The notes beneath the pieces were generated by a model. The model saw only the letters and a list, made by a program, of their open reading frames with translations. It was not told the origin of the DNA and did not search any database. DNA of 64,000 nucleotides from Paludibacter sp. GTDB taxonomy: Bacteria; Bacteroidota; Bacteroidia; Bacteroidales; Paludibacteraceae. A program made the translations under genes and the position numbers. The stretch is taken from positions 124,001-188,000 of the forward strand of contig NZ_WASO01000001.1 of NCBI RefSeq assembly GCF_009712605.1, read 5' to 3'. Of the stretch, positions 47,872-56,558 are shown in pieces. The first letter of the stretch is position 1. Every line of letters starts with the position of its first letter.

Positions 47872-48966
47872 TTATATGCCCTGCTTTAGGTTCAGGCCGG
47901 CAAGTAGTTCGACGTATTGGGCAATTCCGTCTGCAATTTCGTGTTTGTAAATAAATTCGTCGGCTTTATGAGAGCGGGTAGTGTGGCCCGGCCCCATTTT
48001 TATTGCAGGGAAAGGCATTACAGCCATATCAGACAGCGTTGGAGAGCCGTAACATTTACGACCCATTTGAATGGCTTTGCTTACTGCCGGATGGGTCAAT
48101 AGAATGTGTGATGAGCCAAGACGGGTTGATCGTGGGGTTACTTCGCACGAAACTGCTTCTTTGATTTCGTCAAGCAACTCGAGGTTCGAATAACAATCGT
48201 TGCTGCGGATATCTACCACGAAAGAACAACGGTCGGGAATCACATTGTGCTGTGTTCCGGCGTTAATCATTGTGACCGACATTCTTACTTTTCCCAGCCA
48301 TTCCGATACTTTCTCAAACTGATGGGTGCGGAACCATTCAATATCCGGTAAGGCTTCGTAGATGGCATTTACTCCTGTTTCGTGTGCCGCGTGACCTGCT
48401 TGCCCGTAAACAACGCAGTCAAGTACCATGAGGCCTTTTTCCGCGACGGCCACATTCATTTCAGTGGGTTCGCCTACCACAGCAAAATCGATGGGCGGTA
48501 AAAGCGGCAGCAAAGATGTAATACCGTTTGTTCCTGATACTTCCTCTTCAGCTGTTGCTGCGAAGATCAAATTGTACGGCTGCTCTTTTGCGACAAGTTC
48601 AAAATAAGCATGCAGGAGGCTTACAACGCTGGCACCAGCATCATTGCTCCCCAAACCGTAAAGCTTATCTCCTTCAAAAGTGGCTTTGAACGGGTTGCGT
48701 TGCCAACCGGCATTCGGCTTTACGGTATCAATATGCGAATTGAGTAATATGGTAGGCTTTTCGGCATCATATCCCGGTGCCATTAACCAAACATTATTGC
48801 CGGTTCTGTTTACAGAATAACCGCAGCTTTCTATCCAATGTTCCAGATAATCGGCTACGGCATTTTCTTCACGGCTCAATGACGGAATTTCGATCATTGC
48901 AGCCAGTAGCTCGATGGCAGAATCGCCGTCGGCAGAAGGAAAATGGAAAGAGGATATTTCTGGCAT
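47872..48966 (-). CDS. M20 family metallopeptidase (ArgE/DapE-like)
   Basis: A 364-residue cytoplasmic zinc deacylase. Metal-site motifs: LLNSHIDTVKPN near 75-86, GLGSNDAGA near 109-117, EEEVSG near 142-147, VGEPTE near 165, and the late histidine in MGPGHTTRSHKADEF near 330. The family removes acyl groups in arginine or lysine biosynthesis, and Bacteroidetes ArgE homologues look like this, but no arg or dap gene is nearby. Starts 4 bp after ribD, last gene of the rplY-pth-ribD unit. Confidence 0.87.
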   Translation of the reverse strand: MPEISSFHFPSADGDSAIELLAAMIEIPSLSREENAVADYLEHWIESCGYSVNRTGNNVWLMAPGYDAEKPTILLNSHIDTVKPNAGWQRNPFKATFEGDKLYGLGSNDAGASVVSLLHAYFELVAKEQPYNLIFAATAEEEVSGTNGITSLLPLLPPIDFAVVGEPTEMNVAVAEKGLMVLDCVVYGQAGHAAHETGVNAIYEALPDIEWFRTHQFEKVSEWLGKVRMSVTMINAGTQHNVIPDRCSFVVDIRSNDCYSNLELLDEIKEAVSCEVTPRSTRLGSSHILLTHPAVSKAIQMGRKCYGSPTLSDMAVMPFPAIKMGPGHTTRSHKADEFIYKHEIADGIAQYVELLAGLNLKQGI

Positions 48967-48970
48967 AGCG

Positions 48971-50032
48971 TTATAGATTACTATTGGGGTTGATAGTCAG
49001 TATCTGAATGTTGTCGTATGTTTCAGTGTTAACCACGCTGCCGTCGAGTTGTGGAGCTTTTACTCCGTCTCCCAGCCAAAGGGGTGCAGTTTCGATCCTT
49101 GCTTCATCCCAAATGCCGGCTGTGATGAAAGCATTCAGCAATAGCTGGCCTCCTTCAACTATGATGGATAGGATATTTCGTTTATAGAGATCATCCATGA
49201 TTTGCTGAATCGGATTTTCGGCAAAGTTAATATGAATAAAATTCAGATTGGGCTTGTGTGATGATTTTTGTTCGGTATATACCAACGTGGGTATTGTCTG
49301 GTCAAAAAGGTTGTAGTGGGCCGGAATGCGCAATTGACGGTCGACAACTACCCGCACGGGATTGTTGCCTTCCCAACGCCGAGCGGTGAGCTTAGGATTG
49401 TCTTTTATCGCTGTGTTGGTACCGACCATAATGGCCGATTCTTCTGTGCGGGCTTTGTGAACCAGCATCTTTGTAAACTCGCTCGAAATCTGTACGGGAG
49501 GAACGTCGCAGTTGTTTTCTCTCGGACGATCCAAAAATCCATCGGCACTTTGTGCCCATTTCAGCTGCACATAAGGGCGGTGTTTTGTCTGAAATGTAAA
49601 GAACCTGCGGTTAAACCAGGTACCTTCTTCTTCAAGAAATCCTGTTGTGACATCAACGCCTGCTTTGCGCATTTTCTGTACACCGCGACCTGCTACTTTC
49701 GGGTTGGGGTCTATGTTGGCAATGACAACCCGGGGGATGCCCATTTCGATGATAAGGTCGGAGCAGGGTGGGGTTTTGCCAAAGTGAGAACAAGGCTCCA
49801 GATTGACATACATGGTGGAACGATGGAGCAACTCTTTGTTTTCGACGCTGGCGATGGCATTGACTTCGGCATGAGCTTCACCGTATTTGCGGTGATAGCC
49901 TTCTCCGATAATTTTGCCGTCACAAACGATGACCGCTCCTACCATCGGATTTGGAGCCACAGCGCCCAATCCGTTAGCTGCAAGCTGAAAACAGCGGCGC
50001 ATGTAGCAGGCTTCTATTTGCTCCAGGTTCAT
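48971..50032 (-). CDS. ribD: Bifunctional riboflavin biosynthesis deaminase/reductase
   Basis: Catalyses deamination and then reduction of the pyrimidine intermediate of riboflavin synthesis. The N-terminal cytidine-deaminase domain has HAEVNAI (zinc His and Glu, near 53-59) and PCSHFGKTPPC (near 79-89); the C-terminal reductase domain (from about 150) has the RPYVQLKWAQSADGFL strand and the VEGGQLLLNAFI motif. The 353 residues are a full-length fusion. It starts 2 bp before pth ends its frame, so both are co-transcribed. Confidence 0.94.
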   Translation of the reverse strand: MNLEQIEACYMRRCFQLAANGLGAVAPNPMVGAVIVCDGKIIGEGYHRKYGEAHAEVNAIASVENKELLHRSTMYVNLEPCSHFGKTPPCSDLIIEMGIPRVVIANIDPNPKVAGRGVQKMRKAGVDVTTGFLEEEGTWFNRRFFTFQTKHRPYVQLKWAQSADGFLDRPRENNCDVPPVQISSEFTKMLVHKARTEESAIMVGTNTAIKDNPKLTARRWEGNNPVRVVVDRQLRIPAHYNLFDQTIPTLVYTEQKSSHKPNLNFIHINFAENPIQQIMDDLYKRNILSIIVEGGQLLLNAFITAGIWDEARIETAPLWLGDGVKAPQLDGSVVNTETYDNIQILTINPNSNL

Positions 50033-50034
50033 AT

Positions 50035-50604
50035 CTATTTGTTGTTATACTGGTTCATCGTATTCTGAATGCCTGCCAGACAAAAGCTTTTGATAATGTC
50101 GCAAGCTGTTTCTATGCGTGGTTTCAGGTCTGAGAGTTCTTCAGCCGACCATTGGCCCAAAACAAAATCAATCTGACGTCCTTTCGGAAAATCATTGCCA
50201 ATGCCGAAACGTAAGCGCGAATAAGAGTTGGTGCCTAAGGTTTCCTGAATGTTTTTTAATCCGTTATGACCCGCATCGCTGCCTTTTTGCTTCAGACGAA
50301 GAGTTCCGAACGGCAACGCAAGGTCATCCACAATAACCAATAAATTTTCAAGCGGAATATTTTCCTTGGTCATCCAATAGCGGACGGCATTTCCGCTAAG
50401 ATTCATATAAGTTGATGGTTTGAGTAGTATCAGCTTTCTCCCTTTAAGCGATAATTCGCCAACGGCTCCGTAACGCACATCTTCAAAAACAACATTGGAC
50501 GCCTCTGCTAAGGCGTCCAATACGTTGAATCCGATGTTGTGACGTGTATTCTGATACTCCGCCCCAATATTTCCAAGTCCTGCAATGAGGTACTTCATAT
50601 TCAA
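50035..50604 (-). CDS. pth: Peptidyl-tRNA hydrolase
   Basis: Releases peptides from prematurely dropped peptidyl-tRNAs. The 189 residues show [19 protein letters not shown] (8-26) with catalytic His, [15 protein letters not shown] near 60-74, VDDLALPFG near 95, and [11 protein letters not shown] near 112, all standard. It follows the L25 gene by 26 bp, a pairing common in Bacteria. Confidence 0.95.
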   Translation of the reverse strand: MNMKYLIAGLGNIGAEYQNTRHNIGFNVLDALAEASNVVFEDVRYGAVGELSLKGRKLILLKPSTYMNLSGNAVRYWMTKENIPLENLLVIVDDLALPFGTLRLKQKGSDAGHNGLKNIQETLGTNSYSRLRFGIGNDFPKGRQIDFVLGQWSAEELSDLKPRIETACDIIKSFCLAGIQNTMNQYNNK

Positions 50605-50630
50605 AAAGAGTGTTTGTGCGAACCGACCGA

Positions 50631-51188
50631 TTATTTACCTTTCGAAGCACGTGTTGCTTTAACTGTTGCAACAATAGCTGATTTCGAAGTAAGCAGTTCG
50701 AGGTTAGGAAATGAAAGTTCGCCTACCTGGATAGTTTTACCCATACCCAGTTTTTCAACGTTTACTTTCAATTGTTCAGGTACATCGTTGATCAAAGCTT
50801 TAACTTTGAGTGTACGGCTGTTTTGTTGCAATTTACCACCGGCTTTAACACCTTCTGCCAAACCTTCGAGACGAACAGGAACTTTAATTTGAACTGGTTT
50901 GTTGTCAAATACTTCAAGGAAGTCGATGTGTAAAACTTTCTCGCTTACCGGGTGCAGTTGAAGATCTTTGAGGATAGCTTTGGTTGTTTTTCCATCAACA
51001 GTAAGGTTTACAACAAAGATTTCCGGAGTGTAGATCAATTTGCGAACATCACCGGTTGTAACCTGAAAGTTGATGTTTTGTTCTCCACCGTACAATACAC
51101 AAGGAATGTTGCCAGAGTTTCTTACTGCATTGGTGGCTTTTTTGCCTAAGTCTGCGCGGACAGTTCCGCTTAATTCAAATGTTTTCAT
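50631..51188 (-). CDS. rplY: 50S ribosomal protein L25 (general stress protein Ctc type)
   Basis: 5S-rRNA-binding protein. The 185 residues from the chosen ATG (MKTFELSG) hold the L25 beta-barrel ([24 protein letters not shown]) and the C-terminal TL5/Ctc domain from about 95. An upstream in-frame ATG adds eight unconserved residues. The promoter box is TATCTTTG at 51286-51293, first gene of the L25-pth-ribD-M20 unit. Confidence 0.93.
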   Translation of the reverse strand: MKTFELSGTVRADLGKKATNAVRNSGNIPCVLYGGEQNINFQVTTGDVRKLIYTPEIFVVNLTVDGKTTKAILKDLQLHPVSEKVLHIDFLEVFDNKPVQIKVPVRLEGLAEGVKAGGKLQQNSRTLKVKALINDVPEQLKVNVEKLGMGKTIQVGELSFPNLELLTSKSAIVATVKATRASKGK

Positions 51189-51285
51189 TGTTAAATGTTT
51201 TGTGTTACTCAAAATTAAAGCAGTTGAGATACAAGCTTTTAATTGCTAAATTTCCCATCACACTTATACTTTTCTCAAAGCGCTG

Positions 51286-51293
51286 CAAAGATA
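51286..51293 (-). promoter_or_regulatory. -7 box TATCTTTG of rplY operon
   Basis: Minus-strand TATCTTTG, about 98 bp upstream of the rplY ATG. Confidence 0.55.
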
Positions 51294-51322
51294 CAATTCT
51301 TTTTTTGATCTGCCAAACAAAC

Positions 51323-51355
51323 GCACCTCTTCCATCCTGAAAATGAAAGAGGTGC
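51323..51355 (-). terminator. Hairpin after the ACT-domain gene
   Basis: 9-bp arms GCACCTCTT/AAGAGGTGC around a 15-base loop, between the ACT gene stop and the rplY promoter. On the minus strand a weak T-rich stretch follows. Confidence 0.55.
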
Positions 51356-51382
51356 TGAGTGTTTTGATTGATAGATATTTGT

Positions 51383-51808
51383 CTAATCCTGAATCAATTC
51401 GCCTTCCTGAAGCACGTGGTAGCCCGAACCCGAGAGAACTTCTACCAGCTTCTGGGTGTCGTCGGCTTTGATGATCACGGCAGCTTTCGAATTGTAGGCA
51501 AAAGCATACATGTATTCGATTTCGATTCCGGCTTTGTCAACGTGTTCCAGTGCCTGATGCATTCCTCCCGGTTGGTGTGGTACAACAAGACCTACCACTT
51601 GTGTGGTTCGTACAGAAAAGCCTTGCGCTTTAAGAGCCTGAAGAGCCACATCGATGTTGTCGACAATCATTCGTAAAATGCCAAACTCTGAAGTGTCGGC
51701 TATGTTGAATGCGGTAATGTTGACTCCGATTTCATCCAGCACTTTGGTTACCTGGGTGATACGTCCCGGTTTGTTTTCGAGAAAAACGGAAAGTTGTTTC
51801 AGTAACAT
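51383..51808 (-). CDS. ACT-domain protein
   Basis: A 141-residue protein made of two ACT domains in tandem: LLKQLSVFLENKPGRITQV at 2-20 and AGIEIEYMYAFAYNSKAAV near 95-113. Such proteins are encoded beside phenylacetate-CoA ligase-like genes in anaerobes and may sense amino acids or aryl acids. The ATG 51808 is chosen because a -7 box (TATATTTG, 51840-51847) overlaps the region between it and an earlier ATG. Confidence 0.85.
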   Translation of the reverse strand: MLLKQLSVFLENKPGRITQVTKVLDEIGVNITAFNIADTSEFGILRMIVDNIDVALQALKAQGFSVRTTQVVGLVVPHQPGGMHQALEHVDKAGIEIEYMYAFAYNSKAAVIIKADDTQKLVEVLSGSGYHVLQEGELIQD

Positions 51809-51839
51809 ACTAATAGTGTATTTCTTTGGTTTTGTAAGG

Positions 51840-51847
51840 CAAATATA
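51840..51847 (-). promoter_or_regulatory. -7 box TATATTTG of the ACT gene
   Basis: Minus-strand TATATTTG, lying just downstream of the ligase stop codon and 32 bp upstream of the ACT gene ATG. It suggests the ACT gene can be expressed on its own. Confidence 0.5.
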
Positions 51848-51851
51848 CAAA

Positions 51852-53156
51852 TCAATCCACGAGTTTCCGAAGATCGATTACACGTTTTGCTTTTCCTTCG
51901 GAACGTTCGATGGTTTTGGGTTCTACCAGCTTGATTTTGGCACTGATACCCAGCACACTTTCGATGTTGGCTTTTATTTTCTTTGCAAGATTTTCCATCT
52001 GGCGGATTTCGTCGGAGAAGAACGCTTCGTTGACTTCTACCCTGATTTCCAGAATGTCCAGATTGTTTACCCGGTCAACGATGAGCTGGTAGTGAGGTTC
52101 CGTTTCGCTCATCTCGAGCAATACCGATTCTATTTGAGACGGGAATACGTTCACGCCGCGAATAATCAACATATCGTCGGAACGACCCAGAAATTTATTC
52201 AGACGGGCTAAGGTGCGGCCACATGCACATTTTTCGACAGTCATTGTGGTGAGGTCGCGGGTGCGGTAGCGGAGCAATGGCATCCCTTCTTTGGTAACGG
52301 TAGTGAATAACAATTCGCCTACCTGGCCGTGAGGAACCGGTTGCAGGGTATTCGGATCGACAATTTCGGGAATGAAATGATCTTCAAAAATGTGGAGACC
52401 TTTCTGGTGTTCGCATTCCATTGCCACGCCCGGTCCGATTACTTCTGTCAACCCGTAAATATCAAGTGCTTTCAGGTGAAGTTTTGCTTCAATCTCACGG
52501 CGCATCTCCTCAGTCCAGGGTTCTGCTCCGAAGATACCGCGACGGAGTTTCAGTTCCGACGGATCCATGCCCAGTTCTTTCATTGTGTCAGCCAAATAAA
52601 GGGCATAGGAAGGAGTACAGGCTAACACCGTTGAACCAAAGTCGTGCATGATCTGGAGCTGCTTCTTCGTGTTACCACCCGAAGCCGGAATAACGGTAGC
52701 CCCGATTTTCTGGGCTCCCTGATGGATTCCAAGTCCTCCGGTAAACAATCCGTAACCGTATGATACATGCACTACGTCGTTTTTATCGACACCGGCAGCA
52801 TACAAGCTTCGAGCTACCACTTCCGACCAGATGCGTAAATCGGCACGAGTATATCCGCCCACTGTCGGTTTGCCGGTTGTGCCGCTGGAGGCATGCAGGC
52901 GCACAATTTCACTCTGAGGAACAGCAAACAGTCCAAATGGATAATTGTCGCGAAGATCTTGCTTAGTGGTGGTAGGCAGGTCTTTCAGCTGATGAATTCC
53001 CGTTATATCTCCGGGATCGATGCCAGCCTCCTGAAATTTTTTGCGATAAAAGGGGACGTTGTAATAAAGACGGCTTACCATATTGCGTAAGCGCTCGTTT
53101 TGCAGCTTGAGCAGTTGCTCGCGGTCCATGCACTCTGCATGTTCATTCCAAATCAT
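51852..53156 (-). CDS. Phenylacetate-CoA ligase family protein
   Basis: AMP-forming aryl-CoA ligase, 434 residues. ATP-binding motif [17 protein letters not shown] near 88-104, substrate/adenylate motif [18 protein letters not shown] near 235-252 and [10 protein letters not shown] near 300 match PaaK. In anaerobes this family activates phenylacetate or indoleacetate, often with indolepyruvate:ferredoxin oxidoreductase genes, which are not in the window. It precedes the ACT gene by 43 bp. The promoter is TAAGTTTG at 53253-53260 with TTG about 20 bp further upstream. Confidence 0.92.
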   Translation of the reverse strand: MIWNEHAECMDREQLLKLQNERLRNMVSRLYYNVPFYRKKFQEAGIDPGDITGIHQLKDLPTTTKQDLRDNYPFGLFAVPQSEIVRLHASSGTTGKPTVGGYTRADLRIWSEVVARSLYAAGVDKNDVVHVSYGYGLFTGGLGIHQGAQKIGATVIPASGGNTKKQLQIMHDFGSTVLACTPSYALYLADTMKELGMDPSELKLRRGIFGAEPWTEEMRREIEAKLHLKALDIYGLTEVIGPGVAMECEHQKGLHIFEDHFIPEIVDPNTLQPVPHGQVGELLFTTVTKEGMPLLRYRTRDLTTMTVEKCACGRTLARLNKFLGRSDDMLIIRGVNVFPSQIESVLLEMSETEPHYQLIVDRVNNLDILEIRVEVNEAFFSDEIRQMENLAKKIKANIESVLGISAKIKLVEPKTIERSEGKAKRVIDLRKLVD

Positions 53157-53252
53157 TGCCGGTATATATTTGTTGTTTAAGGATTAACGAAACTAAAGAA
53201 GATAATTACAAAAGATGGGTTTGAACTTATCTTTTAAAACAAATAGATACCG

Positions 53253-53283
53253 CAAACTTACGATTTTTTATCGGAAGTTGCAA
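53253..53283 (-). promoter_or_regulatory. Promoter of the phenylacetate-CoA ligase gene
   Basis: Minus-strand TTG (53281-53283), 20-bp spacer and TAAGTTTG (53253-53260). Confidence 0.6.
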
Positions 53284-53340
53284 TTGTTACCAATGCTATT
53301 TCCGTTTTTTTAAGGGGCAGTCCGTATGTTGGAAATGATT

Positions 53341-54471
53341 TTATTTCAACTTCTTAGAGTAAGCTCTGCGGGTTTTTACGTGAGTGGTTTCAAAACTATC
53401 CCAAAGGGTGGATACTTTGTGGTTGGTCTCCAGTTCGGGGTTTGTTTCTGCATATTTGAAACCTGATTTTGCATACTGAGGTATTAATTCGGAAAACAAA
53501 AGCGCACTGGCTCCCTTGGGCTGATAATCAGGTCTGACAGCCATCAAATAGAGATCAATAACGTCACTCTTTCCTTTAAGAGCTTTCAACATATAAATCC
53601 AACCGGTAGGAAACAACTTTCCTTTTATCTTTTGCAATGCTTTTGTCATGCTAGGCATTGAAATTCCTACAGCTACCACTTCGTCGTTCTCATTTACAAT
53701 AACACAAATCAAATCTAACCGAACAAAAGTGAGATAGGTTTTAATATAGAAATCCATTTGCGCCGGAGAAAGCACTGAAAATCCATAAAGATCTTTATAA
53801 CAGATGTTTAATAAGTCGAATATTTTGTTTCCGTATTGCTTGACGATTTCTTTTGATGAGTGAAATTTTTTTGGGGTTAGCTTGTGTTTGGCTTTTACGA
53901 TGTCTGCTATTCTGAAATGCTTTTCGGGAAATACGGCTGGAATTTGCACATTGTATTCTTTCCAGTCAATATCTTTGGTGTAGCCAAGCTCTTCCATATG
54001 CTCCGGGTAATAAGGGAAATTGTAATTGGTAGCCATGGTTCCCGGCTTATCGAAACCCCAGACTAACATCCCTTCGCGGTCAAAATCGGTAAAACCGGCA
54101 GGCCCCTGAATGGAATCCATTCCTCTTTCCAATGCCCATTTTTCGGCAGTCGCAAGCAAAGCACGGGTCACTTCAATGTCGTTTATCATGTCAAGCCATC
54201 CGAAGCGGGCATGTTTGTTATTCCAGTGTTCGTTGGCGTTATGATTGATGATGGCAGCAACCCTTCCTACCATCTCTCCGTCACGAAAGGCCATGAAGTA
54301 AGCGGCGTCGCACACCTCGAACGAAGGATTCTTTTCCCGTGACAGTACGGTCATGTCATCCATCAGTAAAGGAGGTGCTGCATATGGATGGTTAGAATAC
54401 ATTTTAATTCCAAACATCACAAACTTCTTGAGCTCTCTCTTGCTGGTTACCTCTTTTATTATGATTGACAT
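53341..54471 (-). CDS. YghO-like acyl-CoA N-acyltransferase
   Basis: A 376-residue protein of a conserved GNAT-superfamily group with unknown substrate. The conserved stretches PYAAPPLLMDDMTVLS near 30-45, MDSIQGPAGFTDFDREGMLV near 118-137, PYYPEHMEELGYTKDIDW near 152-169, and the late AVRPDYQPKGASALLFSELI near 315-334 (the acetyl-CoA loop region) all match the YghO type. A -7 box TATCTTTG is at 54497-54504. Confidence 0.82.
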   Translation of the reverse strand: MSIIIKEVTSKRELKKFVMFGIKMYSNHPYAAPPLLMDDMTVLSREKNPSFEVCDAAYFMAFRDGEMVGRVAAIINHNANEHWNNKHARFGWLDMINDIEVTRALLATAEKWALERGMDSIQGPAGFTDFDREGMLVWGFDKPGTMATNYNFPYYPEHMEELGYTKDIDWKEYNVQIPAVFPEKHFRIADIVKAKHKLTPKKFHSSKEIVKQYGNKIFDLLNICYKDLYGFSVLSPAQMDFYIKTYLTFVRLDLICVIVNENDEVVAVGISMPSMTKALQKIKGKLFPTGWIYMLKALKGKSDVIDLYLMAVRPDYQPKGASALLFSELIPQYAKSGFKYAETNPELETNHKVSTLWDSFETTHVKTRRAYSKKLK

Positions 54472-54496
54472 ATTTGATCTTGATTAGAAAACGGGG

Positions 54497-54504
54497 CAAA
54501 GATA
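54497..54504 (-). promoter_or_regulatory. -7 box TATCTTTG of the YghO-like gene
   Basis: Minus-strand TATCTTTG, 26 bp upstream of the ATG. Confidence 0.55.
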
Positions 54505-54540
54505 CAAAAAATATAAAATCTCGTAATGCGGTATAAAAAA

Positions 54541-54576
54541 CAAACCGATTCTATCATAACTAACAGAATCGGTTTG
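54541..54576 (-). terminator. Terminator of ilvC
   Basis: Perfect 12-bp arms CAAACCGATTCT/AGAATCGGTTTG with a 12-base loop; a T run follows on the minus strand. Confidence 0.85.
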
Positions 54577-54596
54577 ACTTATAAGGTTTGACCTGA

Positions 54597-55643
54597 TTAA
54601 TTGTTTTCAGGACGTAGTTTGCGCACAACTGCACCGGTGCGCCACATTTCGCTTTCGCGGAGTGCTTTCAACTCTTCTTCGAGTTTTTCGCGGTAATCAG
54701 GTTTGGAGTTGGTGTCGATAGAACGTTGTGCTTCGTTACCGCAAGCAACTTCAGAGTATAATTTTGCAAAAACAGGTTTTGTTGCGTCGTGGAATGGTCC
54801 CATCCAGTCCAAAGCACCACGTTGAGCAGTGGTTGAACAGTTGGCATACATCCAGTCCATACCGTTTTCAGCAAACAAAGGCATCAAAGACTGTGTCAAT
54901 TCTTCAACAGTTTCGTTGAAAGCTTCAGAAGGGGAGTGGCCGTTTTCGCGGAGAACTTCGTACTGAGCCAGCAACAAACCCTGGATAGCACCCATTAAGG
55001 TACCACGTTCACCGGTTAAGTCAGAGTAAACTTCTTTTTTGAAGTTTGTTTCAAACAGATAACCTGAACCTACACCGATACCCAATGCGATAACACGATC
55101 TTTGGCTTTTCCGGTAGCATCCTGGAAGATAGCATAAGAAGAGTTCAAACCGCGACCCTGAAGGAACATACGACGGAGAGATGTTCCCGAACCTTTAGGA
55201 GCAACAAGGATAACATCAACATCAGCAGGAGGAACAATGCCTGTGCGTTCTTTGTAGGTGATGCCGAAGCCATGTGAAAAATAAAGAGCTTTACCTGCTG
55301 TCAGGTAAGGTTTGATGCGTGGCCAAACAGCAATCTGAGCAGCGTCTGACAATAAGTATTGGATAATAGTTGCACGTTGGCAAGCTTCTTCGATTTCGAA
55401 CAGTGTTTCGCCCGGCACCCAGCCGTCAGCGATGGCTTTGTCCCATGTTTTTGAATCTTTACGTTGGCCAACGATTACATTGAAACCATTGTCGCGGAGG
55501 TTCAATCCTTGTCCCGGGCCTTGCACTCCATAACCAATGATAGCGATTACTTCGTCTTTTAATACCTCTTTCGCCTTTTTCAAAGGAAATTCATCGCGGG
55601 TCATAACGTTTTCGTCAACCCCGCCAAAATTCATTACTGCCAT
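54597..55643 (-). CDS. ilvC: Ketol-acid reductoisomerase
   Basis: NAD(P)H enzyme of valine/isoleucine (and leucine) synthesis. The 348 residues are the class I form: Rossmann motif IGYGVQGPGQGLNL near 37-50, cofactor loop VGQRKDSKTWD, metal site region DLTGERGTLMGAIQGLL near 208-224 with E/D ligands and the EETVEEL helix later. The GYGVQGPGQ variant is usual in Bacteroidetes. Other ilv/leu genes are absent, but an acyl-ACP thioesterase lies 44 bp upstream on the same strand, as often in this phylum. High codon bias fits strong expression. Confidence 0.95.
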   Translation of the reverse strand: MAVMNFGGVDENVMTRDEFPLKKAKEVLKDEVIAIIGYGVQGPGQGLNLRDNGFNVIVGQRKDSKTWDKAIADGWVPGETLFEIEEACQRATIIQYLLSDAAQIAVWPRIKPYLTAGKALYFSHGFGITYKERTGIVPPADVDVILVAPKGSGTSLRRMFLQGRGLNSSYAIFQDATGKAKDRVIALGIGVGSGYLFETNFKKEVYSDLTGERGTLMGAIQGLLLAQYEVLRENGHSPSEAFNETVEELTQSLMPLFAENGMDWMYANCSTTAQRGALDWMGPFHDATKPVFAKLYSEVACGNEAQRSIDTNSKPDYREKLEEELKALRESEMWRTGAVVRKLRPENN

Positions 55644-55687
55644 TTTGTTTATATTTAATTGAAATTATGGTTCTTATCTTAAGTTGG

Positions 55688-56413
55688 TTATTGCCATTCT
55701 AATTTCATTTTACACACTCTGTTGCCATCCGGCTTTTTTATTTCAAACAACGAAAGCATCTCGTCCTGTTTGTGAAATATCTCCACCTGGTCTCCATAAA
55801 GCACTTCATGAAGGAAATTAATTTCGAACCGTTTGATGTAATGGTTTTGGTGCCAGTCAAGAGAAAAGCAGTCGAGCAACCATTCCACATATTTCATGCT
55901 GTTGGCATGTTGGTTAAAATCAATATCACTATATCGAACGCTATGCGTTTTCTTTGTGCCTCCATCCACTGATGGAACGCGTCCCGGTTTGTCAATAACT
56001 GCCGGAATTCCAGAAGCAGCTTCGCTTAGTCCGTCAATTGTTTTCAGGTCGATAGCTCTGCGGCTTTCCACATCTATCATTGCCCAAAGAGTAGAAGCGC
56101 CCCCGATCTCCTTGCCATATTCATCAGTAACTCTGAAATGACGTGTCGTCGATGCCCTGCCAACTTCTTCTACCCAGGTCTCAATGTTGATCCACTCTCT
56201 CCATTTCGGAAACCGTTGCATTTCAATTGCCATCCGGGAAACGACCCAGGTGCGGTTTACTGTATTGAGTTTCTGCATCCCAAAGCCATTTTCGTCGGCA
56301 GATTTTCCGGCTGCCTGAAGAATTAAATCTCCTAATGCGGGCAGTGATACCTGTTCTCTGAAATCACAATCCTGAGGGCTCAGTTGAAAAGGATATTTGC
56401 CAATTACTGTCAT
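55688..56413 (-). CDS. Acyl-ACP thioesterase (FatA/FatB type)
   Basis: Releases free fatty acids from acyl-ACP. The 241 residues form a double hot-dog fold: first half with FPKWREWINIETWVEEVGRA near 79-98 and second half with VRYSDIDFNQHANSMKYVEWLLD near 172-194 (active-site Asn/His region). It sits 44 bp before ilvC on the same strand, and the pair is recurrent in Bacteroidetes. The -7 box TATCTTTG lies at 56491-56498. Confidence 0.9.
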   Translation of the reverse strand: MTVIGKYPFQLSPQDCDFREQVSLPALGDLILQAAGKSADENGFGMQKLNTVNRTWVVSRMAIEMQRFPKWREWINIETWVEEVGRASTTRHFRVTDEYGKEIGGASTLWAMIDVESRRAIDLKTIDGLSEAASGIPAVIDKPGRVPSVDGGTKKTHSVRYSDIDFNQHANSMKYVEWLLDCFSLDWHQNHYIKRFEINFLHEVLYGDQVEIFHKQDEMLSLFEIKKPDGNRVCKMKLEWQ

Positions 56414-56490
56414 ATCTGCTTTTTCGCTTTTTCTTACAATATGAAGAATTGAAAATGCGCTTTGTTGTAAATTGAAAGTAAAATTTCGTG

Positions 56491-56498
56491 CAAAGATA
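56491..56498 (-). promoter_or_regulatory. -7 box TATCTTTG of the thioesterase/ilvC unit
   Basis: Minus-strand TATCTTTG about 78 bp upstream of the thioesterase ATG. Confidence 0.55.
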
Positions 56499-56558
56499 CG
56501 CTTTTTTAAGCAAACCGTATCAATGAAGGGCGAAAAACTTTACGAAGCGATCACTCAA

